This document shows, piece after piece, positions 9,716-19,793 of a stretch of 64,000 nucleotides of DNA. The DNA lies in assembly GCF_012033695.1 (NCBI RefSeq), contig NZ_JAAVJI010000009.1, forward strand, positions 124,001 through 188,000. The letters are read 5' to 3'. A program made the translations under genes and the position numbers. Each line of letters begins with the position of its first letter. Positions within the stretch are counted from its first letter, which is position 1. This DNA is from Pseudomonas quercus (GTDB lineage Bacteria > Pseudomonadota > Gammaproteobacteria > Pseudomonadales > Pseudomonadaceae). The notes under the pieces were generated by a model that saw nothing but the letters and a program-made list of their open reading frames with translations, had not been told where the DNA came from and made no database searches.

Positions 9716-11317
9716 TCAGGCCGGGTCCCTTGCCCGGCGGGTGTTTACGTTACCGGTAAACGCAAAGGCCGTAGCCGTGGCCTGGCCCGCCTGAGGCCGG
9801 CCGTAATGGTAGCCTTGGGCGAAGTGGCAGCCATTGCTGGCTAGCCAGGACGGCAGGTGCGGCAAATGTTCGGCTTCGATGCCCTCGGCAGTCACTTTCA
9901 TTTTCAAGCTGCGTGCCATGCCTAGGATGGCCTCCACCATGGGCAGGTGATCGGTGTGCCCTGTCTCGAAGAAGGACCTGTCGATCTTGATCTTGTCGAT
10001 AGACAACCGGGTGAGGTGATACAACCCCGAGTACCCAGTGCCGAAATCGTCCAGTGCGACGGTGACGCCATGGTCATGCAGCCTGCTCAGGTTACGTTGC
10101 GCGGCCACCAGGTTGCCTACCAGCGCTTCCTCGGTGATCTCCACTTCGAAACGCTCGAAGGGGAAACCTTCCTGGCGCAGTTGCTCCAGCAGCCTGTCCG
10201 GGAACAGCTCGTCGGTAATCATCGCAGCACTCACGTTCAGGGACAGGTGCAAATGGTCGTCCCAGGTGCGAGAGGCTGCGCAGGCCTGTCTCACCAGAGA
10301 CCGCGTCATGGCCGGAATCAGGCCCATACGCTCCAGCGAGGGGATAAAGTCCATCGGCATCCCGATGCTGCCATCTGGCTTGGCCCAGCGCGCCAGGATC
10401 TCAAACCCTACAACCGCCTGGGACGGCAGCGACACGATGGGCTGGAAGAACGGCACGATGGCTTCCTGCTCCACTGCCTTGCGCAGCGCATTGTCGTGTT
10501 CGAATTCAGCCTGGCGCTGACGCTCATAAGCGGTGTCATAGAAATCCCAGGTCGACCGCCCGCTGTTTTTGCCCTTGTACATGGCCGTATCCGCATAGTG
10601 CAGCAGCGTCGAAGCATCACTGGCGTCTGACCATGAGCGGGAGATGCCCACCGTGGCCCCCAAGTAGGCGTTTTCAACGTTGTGCAGGATGGGCGCACTT
10701 AACCGGGCAATCACAGCCTGGGCGATGGCGCTGAGTTGCGCCTTTTCCGAGCGGCCTCGAATCAACAGGCAAAACTCGTCACCGCCCAGGCGCGCCGCAA
10801 CACCGTCGTGTTCGGCCATCAGCTGGTTCAGCCTGTTCGCCACCTCAACCAACACACTGTCACCTGTGGAATGGCCATGGCTGTCATTGATGGCTTTGAA
10901 ACGGTCAAGGTCGATCAGCATCACTGCGACGGGCTGGCCTTGGGTGAGGTAGCTTTGCAACTGGTCCATGAACACACGCCGGTTGATCAGGCCTGTGAGG
11001 GAGTCGTACCGGGCCAGGGTTTCGGTCTGGCCTTGCACCTGCAGCATGTGCCGGTAACTGAAGCGCATGTTGCTGATCAGCCGTTTGAGCACCAAGGTGG
11101 GCATAATCAGTGACAGCAGGGAAAACCCGGTGGAGGTCAGTACAAAGCGCCAGCGTTCCGTGCTTTCAAAATCGTTGTCATAGGGAAGGCCAAGGCCTTC
11201 CATGACCCAGTTTTCAAGCTTGAATTCCCAGAGGATGGCCAGGCTGCACATGGTCAGCAGGGTCAAAAGCACCAGCCGGACAAGGCGGTAGGGTTGGGGG
11301 CGATGGAAGTCGATCAT
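9716..11317 (-). CDS. Membrane-anchored GGDEF/EAL cyclic-di-GMP protein
   Basis: 533 residues from the ATG at 11317, which has GAGG seven bases upstream; a start 18 codons earlier has no ribosome site. Two N-terminal transmembrane segments (about 12-30 and 62-80) are followed by a GGDEF domain with an intact GGDEF motif (ARLGGDEFCLL). The EAL domain reads EIL at the signature but keeps the other key motifs: NVSA, DDFGTGYS, KIDRSF and AEGIE. It may make and/or degrade cyclic-di-GMP at the membrane, and either activity is possible from the motifs. It faces cheB convergently. Confidence 0.9.
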   Translation of the reverse strand: MIDFHRPQPYRLVRLVLLTLLTMCSLAILWEFKLENWVMEGLGLPYDNDFESTERWRFVLTSTGFSLLSLIMPTLVLKRLISNMRFSYRHMLQVQGQTETLARYDSLTGLINRRVFMDQLQSYLTQGQPVAVMLIDLDRFKAINDSHGHSTGDSVLVEVANRLNQLMAEHDGVAARLGGDEFCLLIRGRSEKAQLSAIAQAVIARLSAPILHNVENAYLGATVGISRSWSDASDASTLLHYADTAMYKGKNSGRSTWDFYDTAYERQRQAEFEHDNALRKAVEQEAIVPFFQPIVSLPSQAVVGFEILARWAKPDGSIGMPMDFIPSLERMGLIPAMTRSLVRQACAASRTWDDHLHLSLNVSAAMITDELFPDRLLEQLRQEGFPFERFEVEITEEALVGNLVAAQRNLSRLHDHGVTVALDDFGTGYSGLYHLTRLSIDKIKIDRSFFETGHTDHLPMVEAILGMARSLKMKVTAEGIEAEHLPHLPSWLASNGCHFAQGYHYGRPQAGQATATAFAFTGNVNTRRARDPA

Positions 11318-11469
11318 AGGGGCCTCGTGGGCCAGAGTATAAGAGCGTGATGTCAGACCGCCATTATCCATGAAACGTTCACGTTCCGAACCTGGAAGCG
11401 AAAACCGCCGGTCGTTTTTTAATCAGTGGGCGCATGGCCTAGGCTGCGATCCAGCGCGTGAGGAGCGCG

Positions 11470-11598
11470 TTACCGGTGTCGCCTGCAACGCTCCGAGCAG
11501 TAGCGCACCTCCTCCCAGCACCGTGCCCATTTCTTGCGCCAGGTGAAGGGCAGCCCGCACACGGCGCAAGCCTTGACCGGTAGCTGATCTTTTTTCAT
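11470..11598 (-). CDS. Small DUF2256 cysteine-rich protein
   Basis: 42 residues, starting at the ATG at 11598. Four of the cysteines form two CxxC/CxxxC-type pairs ([10 protein letters not shown] and RYCSERC), with W-R-K-K-W between them, matching the compact DUF2256 family. The pattern suggests a small zinc ribbon or treble clef, but the function of the family is unknown. It lies 70 bases downstream of a chemoreceptor gene on the same strand. A longer overlapping frame at 11423-11671 has no family features and is a shadow. Confidence 0.82.
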   Translation of the reverse strand: MKKDQLPVKACAVCGLPFTWRKKWARCWEEVRYCSERCRRHR

Positions 11599-11667
11599 AG
11601 CGGGGTTCCAGTGGCCACGGCGCAACGCCCAGGCGCGAGGGCCTTAGCCCTGCGCGCCGGGTACAGG

Positions 11668-13650
11668 TCACTTGAGTTTGAAGCGGCGAACCACGGCAAT
11701 CAACTTATCGTTGGACGCTGCCAGGGCGGCCGTGCTGCGTTCGCTTTGCTCACCTTCGGCCACCAGCTCTTCCACGATGTGCTTCACTGCCACAATGTTG
11801 CGGTTGATTTCCTCACTCACGGCGCTTTGCTGTTCGGCCGCCGTGGCGATCTGAGTGCTGAGGTCGTTGATGCTGACCACCGAGTCGGCCATGTCATCCA
11901 GGCCTTCGTTCACCCGCGCCGTCTTATCGACCGTGGCCTGGCAACTGTGCTTGGTGTTTTCCATGGCGACTACCGCAGCGCTTACCCCCTGCTGAAGCCG
12001 GGTCAGCATGTCGTTGATTTCCGACGTGCTGGCTTGGGTACGGCCTGCCAGGGCGCGCACTTCGTCGGCCACCACCGCAAACCCGCGGCCTTGCTCACCG
12101 GCCCGAGCCGCTTCGATGGCGGCGTTGAGGGCCAGCAAGTTAGTTTGCCCGGCAATTTCGCCAATCACACCCAGTACCGCGTTGATCCGCTGCGCGTCCT
12201 GTTCCATGGCGCGCACTTTATCAGTGGCCGCATCGACCTCGCCGATCAGTGCCTGCACACTCGAAGACGCATCATCAACCACCACCTTGGACTGGCGCGC
12301 GTTGTCATTGGCCGTGCGGGTCATGCTGGCGGTTTGTGCTGCATTGCGGGCCACGTCATCTGCGGTGGAACTCATCTCGGTGATCGCGGTGACAGCCTGG
12401 TCGGTCTCATTGGCATGGCGCACCAGAATCAGGTTGGTGCCTTTGGCCTGTTGTTTCAGTTGTTCCACACCTTGGGCGATCACTTGGGAAACGTCTGACA
12501 CTTCCGCAACCATGGATTGCAGGTAGGTAATAAAGCGGTTGACTGACTTGCCCACCGCGCCCACTTCATCGTCAGCCCGAATCACGATGCGGCGCGTAAG
12601 GTCGGCCTCCCCAGCCGACAGGGTGTCGATGTTGGCCCGCAGTACAGACAGCCGCTTCATCACTTGGCGCAGCCCCAGGTACATCAGCAACAGCAGCAGT
12701 GCAACCATGGGCAACTGAATGGCTGCCAGGGTACTGAGCACCTTGCTGCTTTGGGCGGTCAGCATCTGGGTTTGCTGAGCGACGGCCATCAGCCAGGGCG
12801 TACCCTCGATCGGCTCCAGGAACAGGGTGTAATCCTGGCCGTCACTGCCACTGTAGTGGGCGCTGCTGGCACCGGTTTTAAGCAGGCCTTGAAGGGCCGC
12901 AGCAAAGGGGTACTGGCCTGCCAGGTCCGACAGGTTCTTGAGCACGTTGTTGCCAGGGATTTCCGGCTGGTTGCTCAGTACCGTCCCGCTTTTCTCTACA
13001 ATCATCAGCAGGGCATGGGTCTCGGCTTCTTTGCTGGCGACCAGATCGTTGAAAAAGCCCAGCGTGACGTCGATGGTGGCCACGCCGTAAGCGGCGCCGT
13101 TCTTGCTGATGGCCATGGCGCAGTTGGTGCGCGGCTCCGGGCTGGCATCATCGCGGTAGGCCGTGGCCCAGTTGCACTGGCCAGCCGGTGCCTTGAGCCC
13201 GCCCAAGTACCAGGACTGCTCGAAGTAATTCTGGGATTCGGGTGAGTTCCAATGGGTGTTTACGATCAACTTGCCGCTGGCATCGCGGTGGTAGAAGGTG
13301 CTGTGCTTGGCGCGCCCAGGGGTGCGCTGGTTGGGTAGGGGCCACACCCCGCCACCGAATACTTTCAGCTCGCCGTACTGGTTTACCATCGAGGGCAGCA
13401 GGCGGTCGATGTCGTCGCTTTCAAGCTGCGGCACGGTTTCAGTGATTACCCGCTGCTGGGCTTGCACGCGCCCCAATTCGGCTTTTATCACGCCGCCAAT
13501 CTGCGCAGCCGCGTTGGTCAGGTGTCGCTCGTCGTTAGCGGTCAGGCTGGGGGTCACGAACAGGTTGATGCCAATGGCCGTAAGCGCAGCGATCAGTGTG
13601 ATGGAGCCAATGAACGTAGCGGTATAGCGCGCCTGAATTGTTTTTAGCAT
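11668..13650 (-). CDS. Methyl-accepting chemotaxis protein with dCache-like sensor
   Basis: 660 residues. TM1 (about 10-32) is followed by a large periplasmic region (about 35-285) with the double-Cache look: conserved [10 protein letters not shown]..., W-Y and GVATIDVTL segments, then a second alpha/beta module. TM2 lies at about 305-325, then HAMP and a signalling domain with [16 protein letters not shown]. dCache receptors commonly bind amino acids, amines or organic acids, and the ligand here cannot be told. It is a single gene, outside the che operon. Confidence 0.92.
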   Translation of the reverse strand: MLKTIQARYTATFIGSITLIAALTAIGINLFVTPSLTANDERHLTNAAAQIGGVIKAELGRVQAQQRVITETVPQLESDDIDRLLPSMVNQYGELKVFGGGVWPLPNQRTPGRAKHSTFYHRDASGKLIVNTHWNSPESQNYFEQSWYLGGLKAPAGQCNWATAYRDDASPEPRTNCAMAISKNGAAYGVATIDVTLGFFNDLVASKEAETHALLMIVEKSGTVLSNQPEIPGNNVLKNLSDLAGQYPFAAALQGLLKTGASSAHYSGSDGQDYTLFLEPIEGTPWLMAVAQQTQMLTAQSSKVLSTLAAIQLPMVALLLLLMYLGLRQVMKRLSVLRANIDTLSAGEADLTRRIVIRADDEVGAVGKSVNRFITYLQSMVAEVSDVSQVIAQGVEQLKQQAKGTNLILVRHANETDQAVTAITEMSSTADDVARNAAQTASMTRTANDNARQSKVVVDDASSSVQALIGEVDAATDKVRAMEQDAQRINAVLGVIGEIAGQTNLLALNAAIEAARAGEQGRGFAVVADEVRALAGRTQASTSEINDMLTRLQQGVSAAVVAMENTKHSCQATVDKTARVNEGLDDMADSVVSINDLSTQIATAAEQQSAVSEEINRNIVAVKHIVEELVAEGEQSERSTAALAASNDKLIAVVRRFKLK

Positions 13651-13855
13651 GGCGGGGGTCCGAAGGAGACGACAAAGGGTCGTCTCCTGCTATCGGCCGC
13701 GCTTGGCCGACCTTGAGCGCTGGTTCAGTCCATCAGGTACCCGCAAATCACCACAGGCTGGCCTGGAATGAAATGGTTGCCTGGCTGCGCGCCAAACACT
13801 GGCAGAGCCTGAGCTTCGACAACATCGTTTACATCGCGCTCCTGAGCGTCCGCGC
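13651..13855. other. Intergenic stretch left of the IS remnants
   Basis: Between the chemoreceptor start and the IS30 remnant no intact gene is convincing. The minus strand has a short open stretch that would end at 13725 (...VVICGYLMD), perhaps the tail of a lost gene, but I recognise no family. The region most likely holds debris from the same rearrangement that left the transposase fragments. Confidence 0.4.
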
Positions 13856-14038
13856 TCAAGCACCGGCAGCGCTGTCGTCATAGCGTTCAGGTCGCATTTG
13901 GCGCCGAACCTCTCGGCTCAGTGTGCTGGGTTGACGCCCAAGAAGATGGGCGATGGCTCGAAGCGAGGAGCCTTGCATACGCATGATCATCAGCGTCACG
14001 CGCGCCTCAATGGTCAGGTGGGTGCAGTGAGTAGTCAT
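13856..14038 (-). pseudogene. IS30-family transposase, N-terminal remnant
   Basis: 60 codons from the ATG at 14038. The sequence MTTHCTHLTIEARVTLMIM, then SLRAIAHLLGRQPSTLSREVRR, matches the N-terminal helix-turn-helix of IS30-family transposases, which are normally well over 300 residues. The frame stops soon after the helix-turn-helix, so the catalytic DDE region is missing. This marks an old insertion at the left border of the metabolic island. Confidence 0.75.
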
Positions 14039-14086
14039 GCAGCACCTTACCTTGGGTGTTGTACTTGGTGACTGAGACCGCCCTTG

Positions 14087-14251
14087 CACTGTTTGAAGAT
14101 TGGATGCATCCATGGCGAGCGATTTAGCAGTCGTGCCCAGATACGTGAAGCCGTGTTCAAATATATCGAGATAGACTACGACCGCCAGCGGCGACATAGC
14201 TCGCTGGAGTCTATCAGCCTGCTGGCCTTCCAAGGTCGGATAAGTGCTTAA
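14087..14251 (+). pseudogene. IS3-family transposase OrfB, C-terminal remnant
   Basis: Reading on the plus strand and ending at TAA 14249-14251, the translation contains IHGERF, then IREAVFKYIEIDYDRQRRHSS, a hallmark of the C-terminus of IS3-family OrfB. Everything upstream is missing and is replaced by the oppositely oriented IS30 fragment. No terminal inverted repeats were identified. Confidence 0.75.
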
Positions 14252-14311
14252 ACCCTTGTCCACTGATGCAAAGAAGATCACAGGGCCTGAATAGTCTAGA
14301 GCTGCTTTGCA

Positions 14312-14923
14312 TTAACCCCTGGTGTAGCGGACGTACACATTCAATGTGCTAGCACCCACGCCTGCAAGACGGGCTAAGGTCGCCAGCTCTGCTGGAGCCT
14401 TCAGATGATCGAACCCAAGAATACAAACCAGTAGCCCTTCGGTCTGAGCCCACTGGTATTCGATGACGTCTGGCATGTTGCTGACAACGTGACCGGCTTG
14501 GAATACCAGTTCTGCTGACAGATCCGGATCGTCCAGTGGCCATAGGATTAGACCCAGAGAGATCGGAGTCCGGCTGCTAACCTTCTGTGACAGCACCTGA
14601 GCCGCAAGCCGTTGCCTTCCAATCGTCCTCGATAATAGACGTTTGCTCCAGGGGCTGTTGTTTGCTCCAGAGATTGCCCGGTATTCGGCTGACTTGAATA
14701 TTGCGTAATTTTCCAACGTGTATCGCGCCAGGTACCGTGGCCAACCGTGTATGGCTACCCATCTTTGGCCGCTAATAAAACCAGGCGTGCTTAGTCTTTG
14801 TGGAAAATGCTCATAGTCGTACCAGTCATTGAATTCCTCCTCCAGCGGTGAGGGCGGCTCCAGTAGAACAAGAAGTAGCGCCCCAGGCTTCACATCTTGA
14901 TTGGTTAATTGCTTAGCAAGCAT
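14312..14923 (-). CDS. EthD/dimeric alpha-beta barrel-like protein
   Basis: 203 residues from the ATG at 14923, which has GGAGG six bases upstream. The N-terminal half (LLLVLLEPP, then EFNDWYDYEHFPQRLSTPGF) resembles the ferredoxin-like dimeric alpha/beta barrels of the EthD type. A second, weaker copy may lie in the C-terminal half. Such proteins often accompany catabolic gene clusters as small-molecule-binding or lyase-like proteins. It is the first gene right of the IS remnants, on the same strand as the hydrolase-fold gene upstream of it. Substrate unknown. Confidence 0.6.
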   Translation of the reverse strand: MLAKQLTNQDVKPGALLLVLLEPPSPLEEEFNDWYDYEHFPQRLSTPGFISGQRWVAIHGWPRYLARYTLENYAIFKSAEYRAISGANNSPWSKRLLSRTIGRQRLAAQVLSQKVSSRTPISLGLILWPLDDPDLSAELVFQAGHVVSNMPDVIEYQWAQTEGLLVCILGFDHLKAPAELATLARLAGVGASTLNVYVRYTRG

Positions 14924-15050
14924 CGCAGACCTCCGTTGGGCTACCTGCTGATACGAGCCATTGACCCTCCATGGCCCGATCAAGCAGGTAAATAGGCAAC
15001 GCTTTTCAATGCCTCTTCAAGCAGTGGCTCTGAGCGGGGCTAGCTGGAGC

Positions 15051-15932
15051 CTATTTTTGGCCATACACCCGGTGAGCAAAGGAGGCGATTGCATCGGCCA
15101 TTTCTCGTGGCCGCTCTGGCGCCATGGCATGCCCAGCGCCTTTGACAACGACGTGCTCAACTCTGTCACCCAACATGGGCTTCAGAATGTTAGGTAAAAC
15201 AACGGCGTCCTTCTCACCCTGCAGATCGAGGATGGGGACAACGTTGCCGCCAGACCAATAGCTTTCGACAGGCGTGGTGTCGCGCGCATGATCCTGAGCC
15301 TTGTGGGTAGCGTCATACCATCCAGGTAGCCATGCCCGAACATCATTGCCCGGAGCAAAAAAGGCCTCTTGCAGATACTCAATGCGCTTGGCCTCAGGCA
15401 GCGAGTAGTTGCCAGCTCCCTTGATGGCCTCGACCATGCGGCCGTATGGCTTCTCAGACGATCCAGGAGGTAGTTTCCCGATAGACGCCGACGCCAGCAC
15501 TATCCCTTTCACAAGGTCCGGCCTATCCACAGCTAGAACGCGTGCTGGCTGGCTGCCCCAAGCGTGTCCCACAATGATAGCCGGTCCACTTTTTTCGTGG
15601 TCCATTACCAACGCGACGTCGGCAGCGAAATCGTGGAGGGTAGGAGTATCCATCGGCGCTTTACTGCCATTGACGCCTCTGGGCTCGGGACGGATAACGC
15701 GGTACCCATCGTCGGCAAGGTAACGTGCAACTTCATCATAGTCATGGGCTCCACGCCCCTTCGAAGGCAGAATTACGATCAACAGCCCTTGGCCCTGATC
15801 AAGCGCCTCAATGTGCACATTACCAGCCTCAGCCGTGATGGTGCGAACAGCTGGTTCAGTGGCAAGCGTGGGGTTATTTAAGACGGCGATGCCGGCAAGA
15901 AATAGCGAAGGCAGAACGTGTTTGGCGTGCAT
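15051..15932 (-). CDS. Secreted alpha/beta-hydrolase-fold protein lacking the serine nucleophile
   Basis: 293 residues from the ATG at 15932. The N-terminus is a Sec signal peptide (MHAKHVLPSLFLAGIAVL..., cleavage probably near residue 25). The hydrolase fold is clear: a strand and oxyanion region (ILPSKGRG), the nucleophile elbow, an acid (DLQGEKD) and histidine in GAGHAMAP. The elbow reads VGHAWGS, so alanine sits where serine (G-x-S-x-G) is expected. Ordinary esterase chemistry is therefore doubtful. It is a paralogue of the protein at 19794-20672, which has the same substitution. It may be a binding protein, or an enzyme with a non-serine mechanism. Confidence 0.8.
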   Translation of the reverse strand: MHAKHVLPSLFLAGIAVLNNPTLATEPAVRTITAEAGNVHIEALDQGQGLLIVILPSKGRGAHDYDEVARYLADDGYRVIRPEPRGVNGSKAPMDTPTLHDFAADVALVMDHEKSGPAIIVGHAWGSQPARVLAVDRPDLVKGIVLASASIGKLPPGSSEKPYGRMVEAIKGAGNYSLPEAKRIEYLQEAFFAPGNDVRAWLPGWYDATHKAQDHARDTTPVESYWSGGNVVPILDLQGEKDAVVLPNILKPMLGDRVEHVVVKGAGHAMAPERPREMADAIASFAHRVYGQK

Positions 15933-16186
15933 ACAGGGCCTTTTTATAGTTGTTGATTGAATAGCCATCAGCAATCAGCCTCCGATACTCACGCCTGTAC
16001 TTCAAATACCCATTTCTGATGGTAATCCATGCTGATCAGGCATAGGTAGCGCGTTATTTCCCCACTGTTCAAGCTCGTCGCCCTATGCCGCAATGTTATG
16101 GACAGCCATGGGAATTTGGTCTTGGCGACGCTGCACCCTGTTCCCATATTCTCCTGAAAAACCGCCATAAAAATAATCGGACAGCC

Positions 16187-17482
16187 ATGACGAACCTAAC
16201 GACGACAGAAATTTTTGATCGTGAAGCCCTGCAGAAAAGCGCTTGCCGAAAAGCCGCCATTAGACTCGTACCTATTCTGGCCATCGCTTACTTCTTCAAT
16301 TATCTCGACCGAACAAACGTTGGTTTTGCCTCGCTAACCATGAACGAAGATCTGGGGCTTACCGCTTCTCAGTTTGGTTTTGCCGCCGGTATCTTCTACA
16401 TCGGTTACTGCCTGTTTGAAGTCCCCAGCAACTTGGCGCTTTACCGGTTCGGTGCGCGACGCTGGCTTGCGCGCATCATGATTACCTGGGGCTTATGTTC
16501 TGCAGCCACGGCGTTCGCCCAAGGTCCTACAAGTTACGCAGTGATCCGTTTGTTTGCTGGGATTGCTGAAGCGGGTTTCTTCCCGGGCGTTATATTTTTT
16601 ATGTCTCTGTGGTTTCCCCAGCAGTACCGTACCCGCGTTATGGCATGGTTTCTGTTTGCGATTCCTATCTCATCCGTGCTTGGTGGCCCTTTGTCGGCAG
16701 TCATGCTGGAAATGAATGGAATCTGGGGAGTGACAGGCTGGCAATGGCTGCTGGTACTCCAAGGGTTGCCTGCGTGCGTAATCGGACTTGTCTGCTTGAA
16801 GATGCTTGCTGACAAGCCCGCCGATGCGCATTGGCTAACCGCTCGTGAGCGGGAAGCGCTTCAGTCTGCCATTGATGCGGAGCACGAATCGAAAGGTACC
16901 CACAGCTTTCGCCAGTCCATCAGCGATGTACGGGTGTGGCTACTGGCGGCAATCCTGTTCAGCTACATCATCGGCATATTGGGGATCGGCGTCTGGTTGC
17001 CGCAGATATTGAAAACCCATTCGCTCACTACGACACAGATCGGTTGGGTGTCCGCGATTCCCTACCTGATTGCCAGCATAGCGATGTTGTTATGGGCGAA
17101 AATCCTCGCTCGTAAACGCCGCTATATCCTGCACCTGGCGATCACCTGTGCGACCGGCGCAGCTGGCTTCATTTGCTCCGTTGTCTACAGCGATTTAATA
17201 CCCGCGCTGATCGGATTAACGGTTGCGCTGATCGGCCTAAGCTCGGTTCGTACGTGTTTCTACAGCATTCCCGCCACCTTCCTGAGCAAGCAGGCGGCTG
17301 CCGGAGGCATTGCATTCATCAATGCGGTCGGCAGCTTGGGCGGTCTGGTTGGTCCTTATGCTGTGGGTGTACTCAAAGACGTCACGCACTCATTCAATGC
17401 AGGGCTTATCGGCATGGCAGCAATGCTTTGTTTGGCGACCGTTCTCACCCTTATTTTAAGGTACATCGTCAAAGAAGCCTGA
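16187..17482 (+). CDS. MFS transporter, anion:cation symporter type
   Basis: 431 residues from the ATG at 16187, with 12 predicted membrane helices. The early motif NYLDRTNVGFASLTMNEDLGLT is typical of the anion:cation symporter family, which takes up organic acids such as tartrate, galactonate and phthalate; shown in part here. The loop motif ARKRRYILH follows mid-protein. It is divergent from the hydrolase-fold gene at 15051 and convergent with the MFS gene at 17510. The likely role is uptake of an organic acid consumed by this island. Confidence 0.87.
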   Translation: MTNLTTTEIFDREALQKSACRKAAIRLVPILAIAYFFNYLDRTNVGFASLTMNEDLGLTASQFGFAAGIFYIGYCLFEVPSNLALYRFGARRWLARIMITWGLCSAATAFAQGPTSYAVIRLFAGIAEAGFFPGVIFFMSLWFPQQYRTRVMAWFLFAIPISSVLGGPLSAVMLEMNGIWGVTGWQWLLVLQGLPACVIGLVCLKMLADKPADAHWLTAREREALQSAIDAEHESKGTHSFRQSISDVRVWLLAAILFSYIIGILGIGVWLPQILKTHSLTTTQIGWVSAIPYLIASIAMLLWAKILARKRRYILHLAITCATGAAGFICSVVYSDLIPALIGLTVALIGLSSVRTCFYSIPATFLSKQAAAGGIAFINAVGSLGGLVGPYAVGVLKDVTHSFNAGLIGMAAMLCLATVLTLILRYIVKEA

Positions 17483-17509
17483 GGTCGCCACGTAATGAGG
17501 CAATACACC

Positions 17510-18703
17510 TCATGCAGACACGGAGTGTCCTCGGCTGTATCGAAAACGCTGGTTCAGTGCCAACGAGGCCAGAGCCGCGATAATCATAGCTAGCGCATCA
17601 ATGCCTAGATCCAGACCGCCGAGATCGATCAAGTAGCCTGATACAACCGGGATTGCCCCAGCGGGCACATAGCCACCCATATTAAAGACGGCGTTAGCTT
17701 TGGCCCGTTTGTTATCAGGCACGTTATCGGCAATCAGGGTCAGCCCTCCAAGTTGGCCCAGGCCTTGGCCGGCGCCTGCAAGCAGAGCCGAGGTAATCAG
17801 ACATGGCGCCGAGCCAGCCTGCAAAGCAATCCAAACAATGACCATGGATGAAATGGTCGCACTGCCACTCAGGGCGAACAATGTGCCCGTGCCAAATCGC
17901 CTTGCCCCGAACTGGACTGCCACCGCCACCAAGAACATTGAAAACGCCATGCAACCAGTAATCAGTGGGCTGTTGCCCCCTAGAAATGTGGCGATCAGCT
18001 TAGGACCTAGTGACAAGATGAAGGAGGTCGAAGCCAGCCCGGGTCCGAAGAAAGCGATTCCCATCAGCACGATCCCAAGATGTTCTTTGGCGACAGTGGG
18101 CAGCCGCAGCCTGAAAGGGCCAACGCCAAGCTTCTGGTTTTTTTGCAACAACAGCGCGACGAGAGCCGCACACAACACCCCGATTTCGATTCTGAAAACT
18201 GTATGAATCGGGTCGGGTAAATACTGGGCAACCACCCCGGCTAACAGCGGACCTGTACCTGCGCCGGCGGCCATTGCCACTGATGCCATCAGCGAAGCAA
18301 AGTGCTTATTGTGCCCGGGCGCATGTTCGACCACATTCGCCATGCCCGCGGAGACCACAAGCGCAACCGAAACGCCGGTGAGAAATCGCGCAAGCATTAA
18401 ACTCCCGATGCTGTAGGACTGGTCAAACAAGATGGCCGCTGCGATGGCCAGACCTACGCAGGGCAGCAACAACGCCTTACGCCCGTAGTGGTCGGATAGC
18501 TGACCAGCAACGGTGAGCGTGAGAAGAAGACCGATGATGTAGCAGGCGAAAATCACGGTCAGTACGCCAGAACTGAAGCCCAGCGACTGCTGCCAGATGC
18601 TGTAGAGCGGTGTCGCCGCGTTGGAAAGTATGAAAATCGCGGTCACGATCCATGCTGCTCGGTACACAGCCAAAGGGCGCTGCCGGGGGTGGGTGTTAGT
18701 CAT
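17510..18703 (-). CDS. MFS transporter, drug/metabolite efflux type
   Basis: 397 residues and 12 predicted membrane helices. Motif A (GQLSDHYGRKALL) follows helix 2, and the N-terminal helices contain SNAATPLYSIWQQ, which resembles the YfcJ/YhhS or sugar-efflux-like MFS groups. It lies 27 bases from the convergent MFS uptake gene. The LysR gene at 18803-19660 is upstream on the same strand with a 99-base gap. Substrate unknown. Confidence 0.84.
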   Translation of the reverse strand: MTNTHPRQRPLAVYRAAWIVTAIFILSNAATPLYSIWQQSLGFSSGVLTVIFACYIIGLLLTLTVAGQLSDHYGRKALLLPCVGLAIAAAILFDQSYSIGSLMLARFLTGVSVALVVSAGMANVVEHAPGHNKHFASLMASVAMAAGAGTGPLLAGVVAQYLPDPIHTVFRIEIGVLCAALVALLLQKNQKLGVGPFRLRLPTVAKEHLGIVLMGIAFFGPGLASTSFILSLGPKLIATFLGGNSPLITGCMAFSMFLVAVAVQFGARRFGTGTLFALSGSATISSMVIVWIALQAGSAPCLITSALLAGAGQGLGQLGGLTLIADNVPDNKRAKANAVFNMGGYVPAGAIPVVSGYLIDLGGLDLGIDALAMIIAALASLALNQRFRYSRGHSVSA

Positions 18704-18802
18704 CTGGGAAGGGCTCGCTATGGGCAGTCAACATGTGCATAGCCTAAGAGAAGCTTGCGCGGTGTCCCATTAGCGAATGGCGCATACCAGATGTTAAAAA
18801 AT

Positions 18803-19660
18803 TCACTGCCCTTGTGCCTGCGTTAAACCTTCCATCAAAAAATCCAGCACAACGCGGATTTTTTGAGAGCCGCGTAAATCTTCGTGAAACGCAAGCCAGA
18901 GGGGCAACTCAAGCGGCGTGTCGTTCATATCAACTCTTACCAATCCATATTCCCTTCCCAAAAAGCCAGGTAGGAAGACAACCCCAGCATGCCCTGCGGC
19001 GGCTAGCGCCTGGATGCGCAAGTCGTTGCTGGTAACGGAGATGGGCCTGTCATCTAGCCGCTCCAGGAGCCATTGCTGCTGGACCGATTCGGCCATGCTT
19101 GGGTCGTAACCGATGAACTCAAACGCGTCGGAAGTGTGCCGAGCTAGATAGTCCTGACTGGCGTGAGCAAAGAAAGCCAGGGTACCTAAGCTCTTAGCGA
19201 TGACGTTCTGTTCCTGTGGTCGGCTGAAAGCAATTGCAATGTCGGTTTCCTTTCTTGCAAGCGAAGCGGTGGACTTGGCCCCCACCAGCCTCAAGCGCAA
19301 CCGTGGATGGGTACTGCGCAATGTTCCAAGCCGCTTTGCGACCACTGTTCCTAGGTAAGCAGGAGGGGCAGACAAAATGACCTCGCCTTCTACGCGGCTT
19401 TCTTCCCCTTCTGCAAAGCGCTGCAAGGCAAACGAAGTAGACTCCATCTGCGTCGCGTACTCGCTCACCCTTACCCCGTCTTCGGTGAGCTGGTAGGCAT
19501 GGCCTCGGCGGTCTACAAGTTTCATATTCAATGAAGTCTCGAGTGCCGCTATCCGGCGAGCCACAGTGGCATGCTCGACGCCTAGCAATCGGGCCGCAGC
19601 TGCCAGCGAACCTACTCGGGCAAACGCAGAGAAAAAACGCAGGCTGTCCCAATCGATCAT
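18803..19660 (-). CDS. LysR-family transcriptional regulator
   Basis: 285 residues. The N-terminal winged helix (DWDSLRFFSAFARVGSLAAAARLLGVEHATVARRI, given in part) is followed by a periplasmic-binding-protein-like effector domain. It matches the LysR subgroup that regulates single genes or itself. The neighbouring MFS gene on the same strand and the hydrolase operon that ends behind it are possible targets. Confidence 0.9.
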   Translation of the reverse strand: MIDWDSLRFFSAFARVGSLAAAARLLGVEHATVARRIAALETSLNMKLVDRRGHAYQLTEDGVRVSEYATQMESTSFALQRFAEGEESRVEGEVILSAPPAYLGTVVAKRLGTLRSTHPRLRLRLVGAKSTASLARKETDIAIAFSRPQEQNVIAKSLGTLAFFAHASQDYLARHTSDAFEFIGYDPSMAESVQQQWLLERLDDRPISVTSNDLRIQALAAAGHAGVVFLPGFLGREYGLVRVDMNDTPLELPLWLAFHEDLRGSQKIRVVLDFLMEGLTQAQGQ

Positions 19661-19752
19661 GTCTACTCATTCCAGTGAAACCAGCCGGGAACTGACCAGT
19701 TAAGGCCAAGCTAACTGGCGTCCATACAAAGCTTTCGCGTTGCTGAAAGTAA

Positions 19753-19776
19753 AACAGGCGCCCAAGGGCGCCTGTT
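19753..19776 (-). terminator. Rho-independent terminator of the seven-gene operon
   Basis: A perfect stem AACAGGCGCCC/GGGCGCCTGTT with a two-base loop lies 18 bases past the stop of the last operon gene. On the minus strand it is followed by TTTTACTTT. This is the clearest intrinsic terminator in the window and defines the 3' end of the operon that begins at 26224. Confidence 0.85.
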
Positions 19777-19793
19777 CTCATTACTCAGCGACC

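Noticed and set aside
9647..9844. Small plus-strand frame after cheB
   Set aside because: Arg/Pro-rich translation of a GC-rich intergenic region running into the GGDEF/EAL gene; no ribosome site.
11611..12498. Plus-strand open frame opposite the dCache chemoreceptor
   Set aside because: Same kind of shadow as above; the real gene is on the minus strand with full domain structure.
13690..13881. Possible second IS30 fragment continuing the transposase
   Set aside because: Neither frame beyond the stop at 13856 keeps recognisable transposase sequence.
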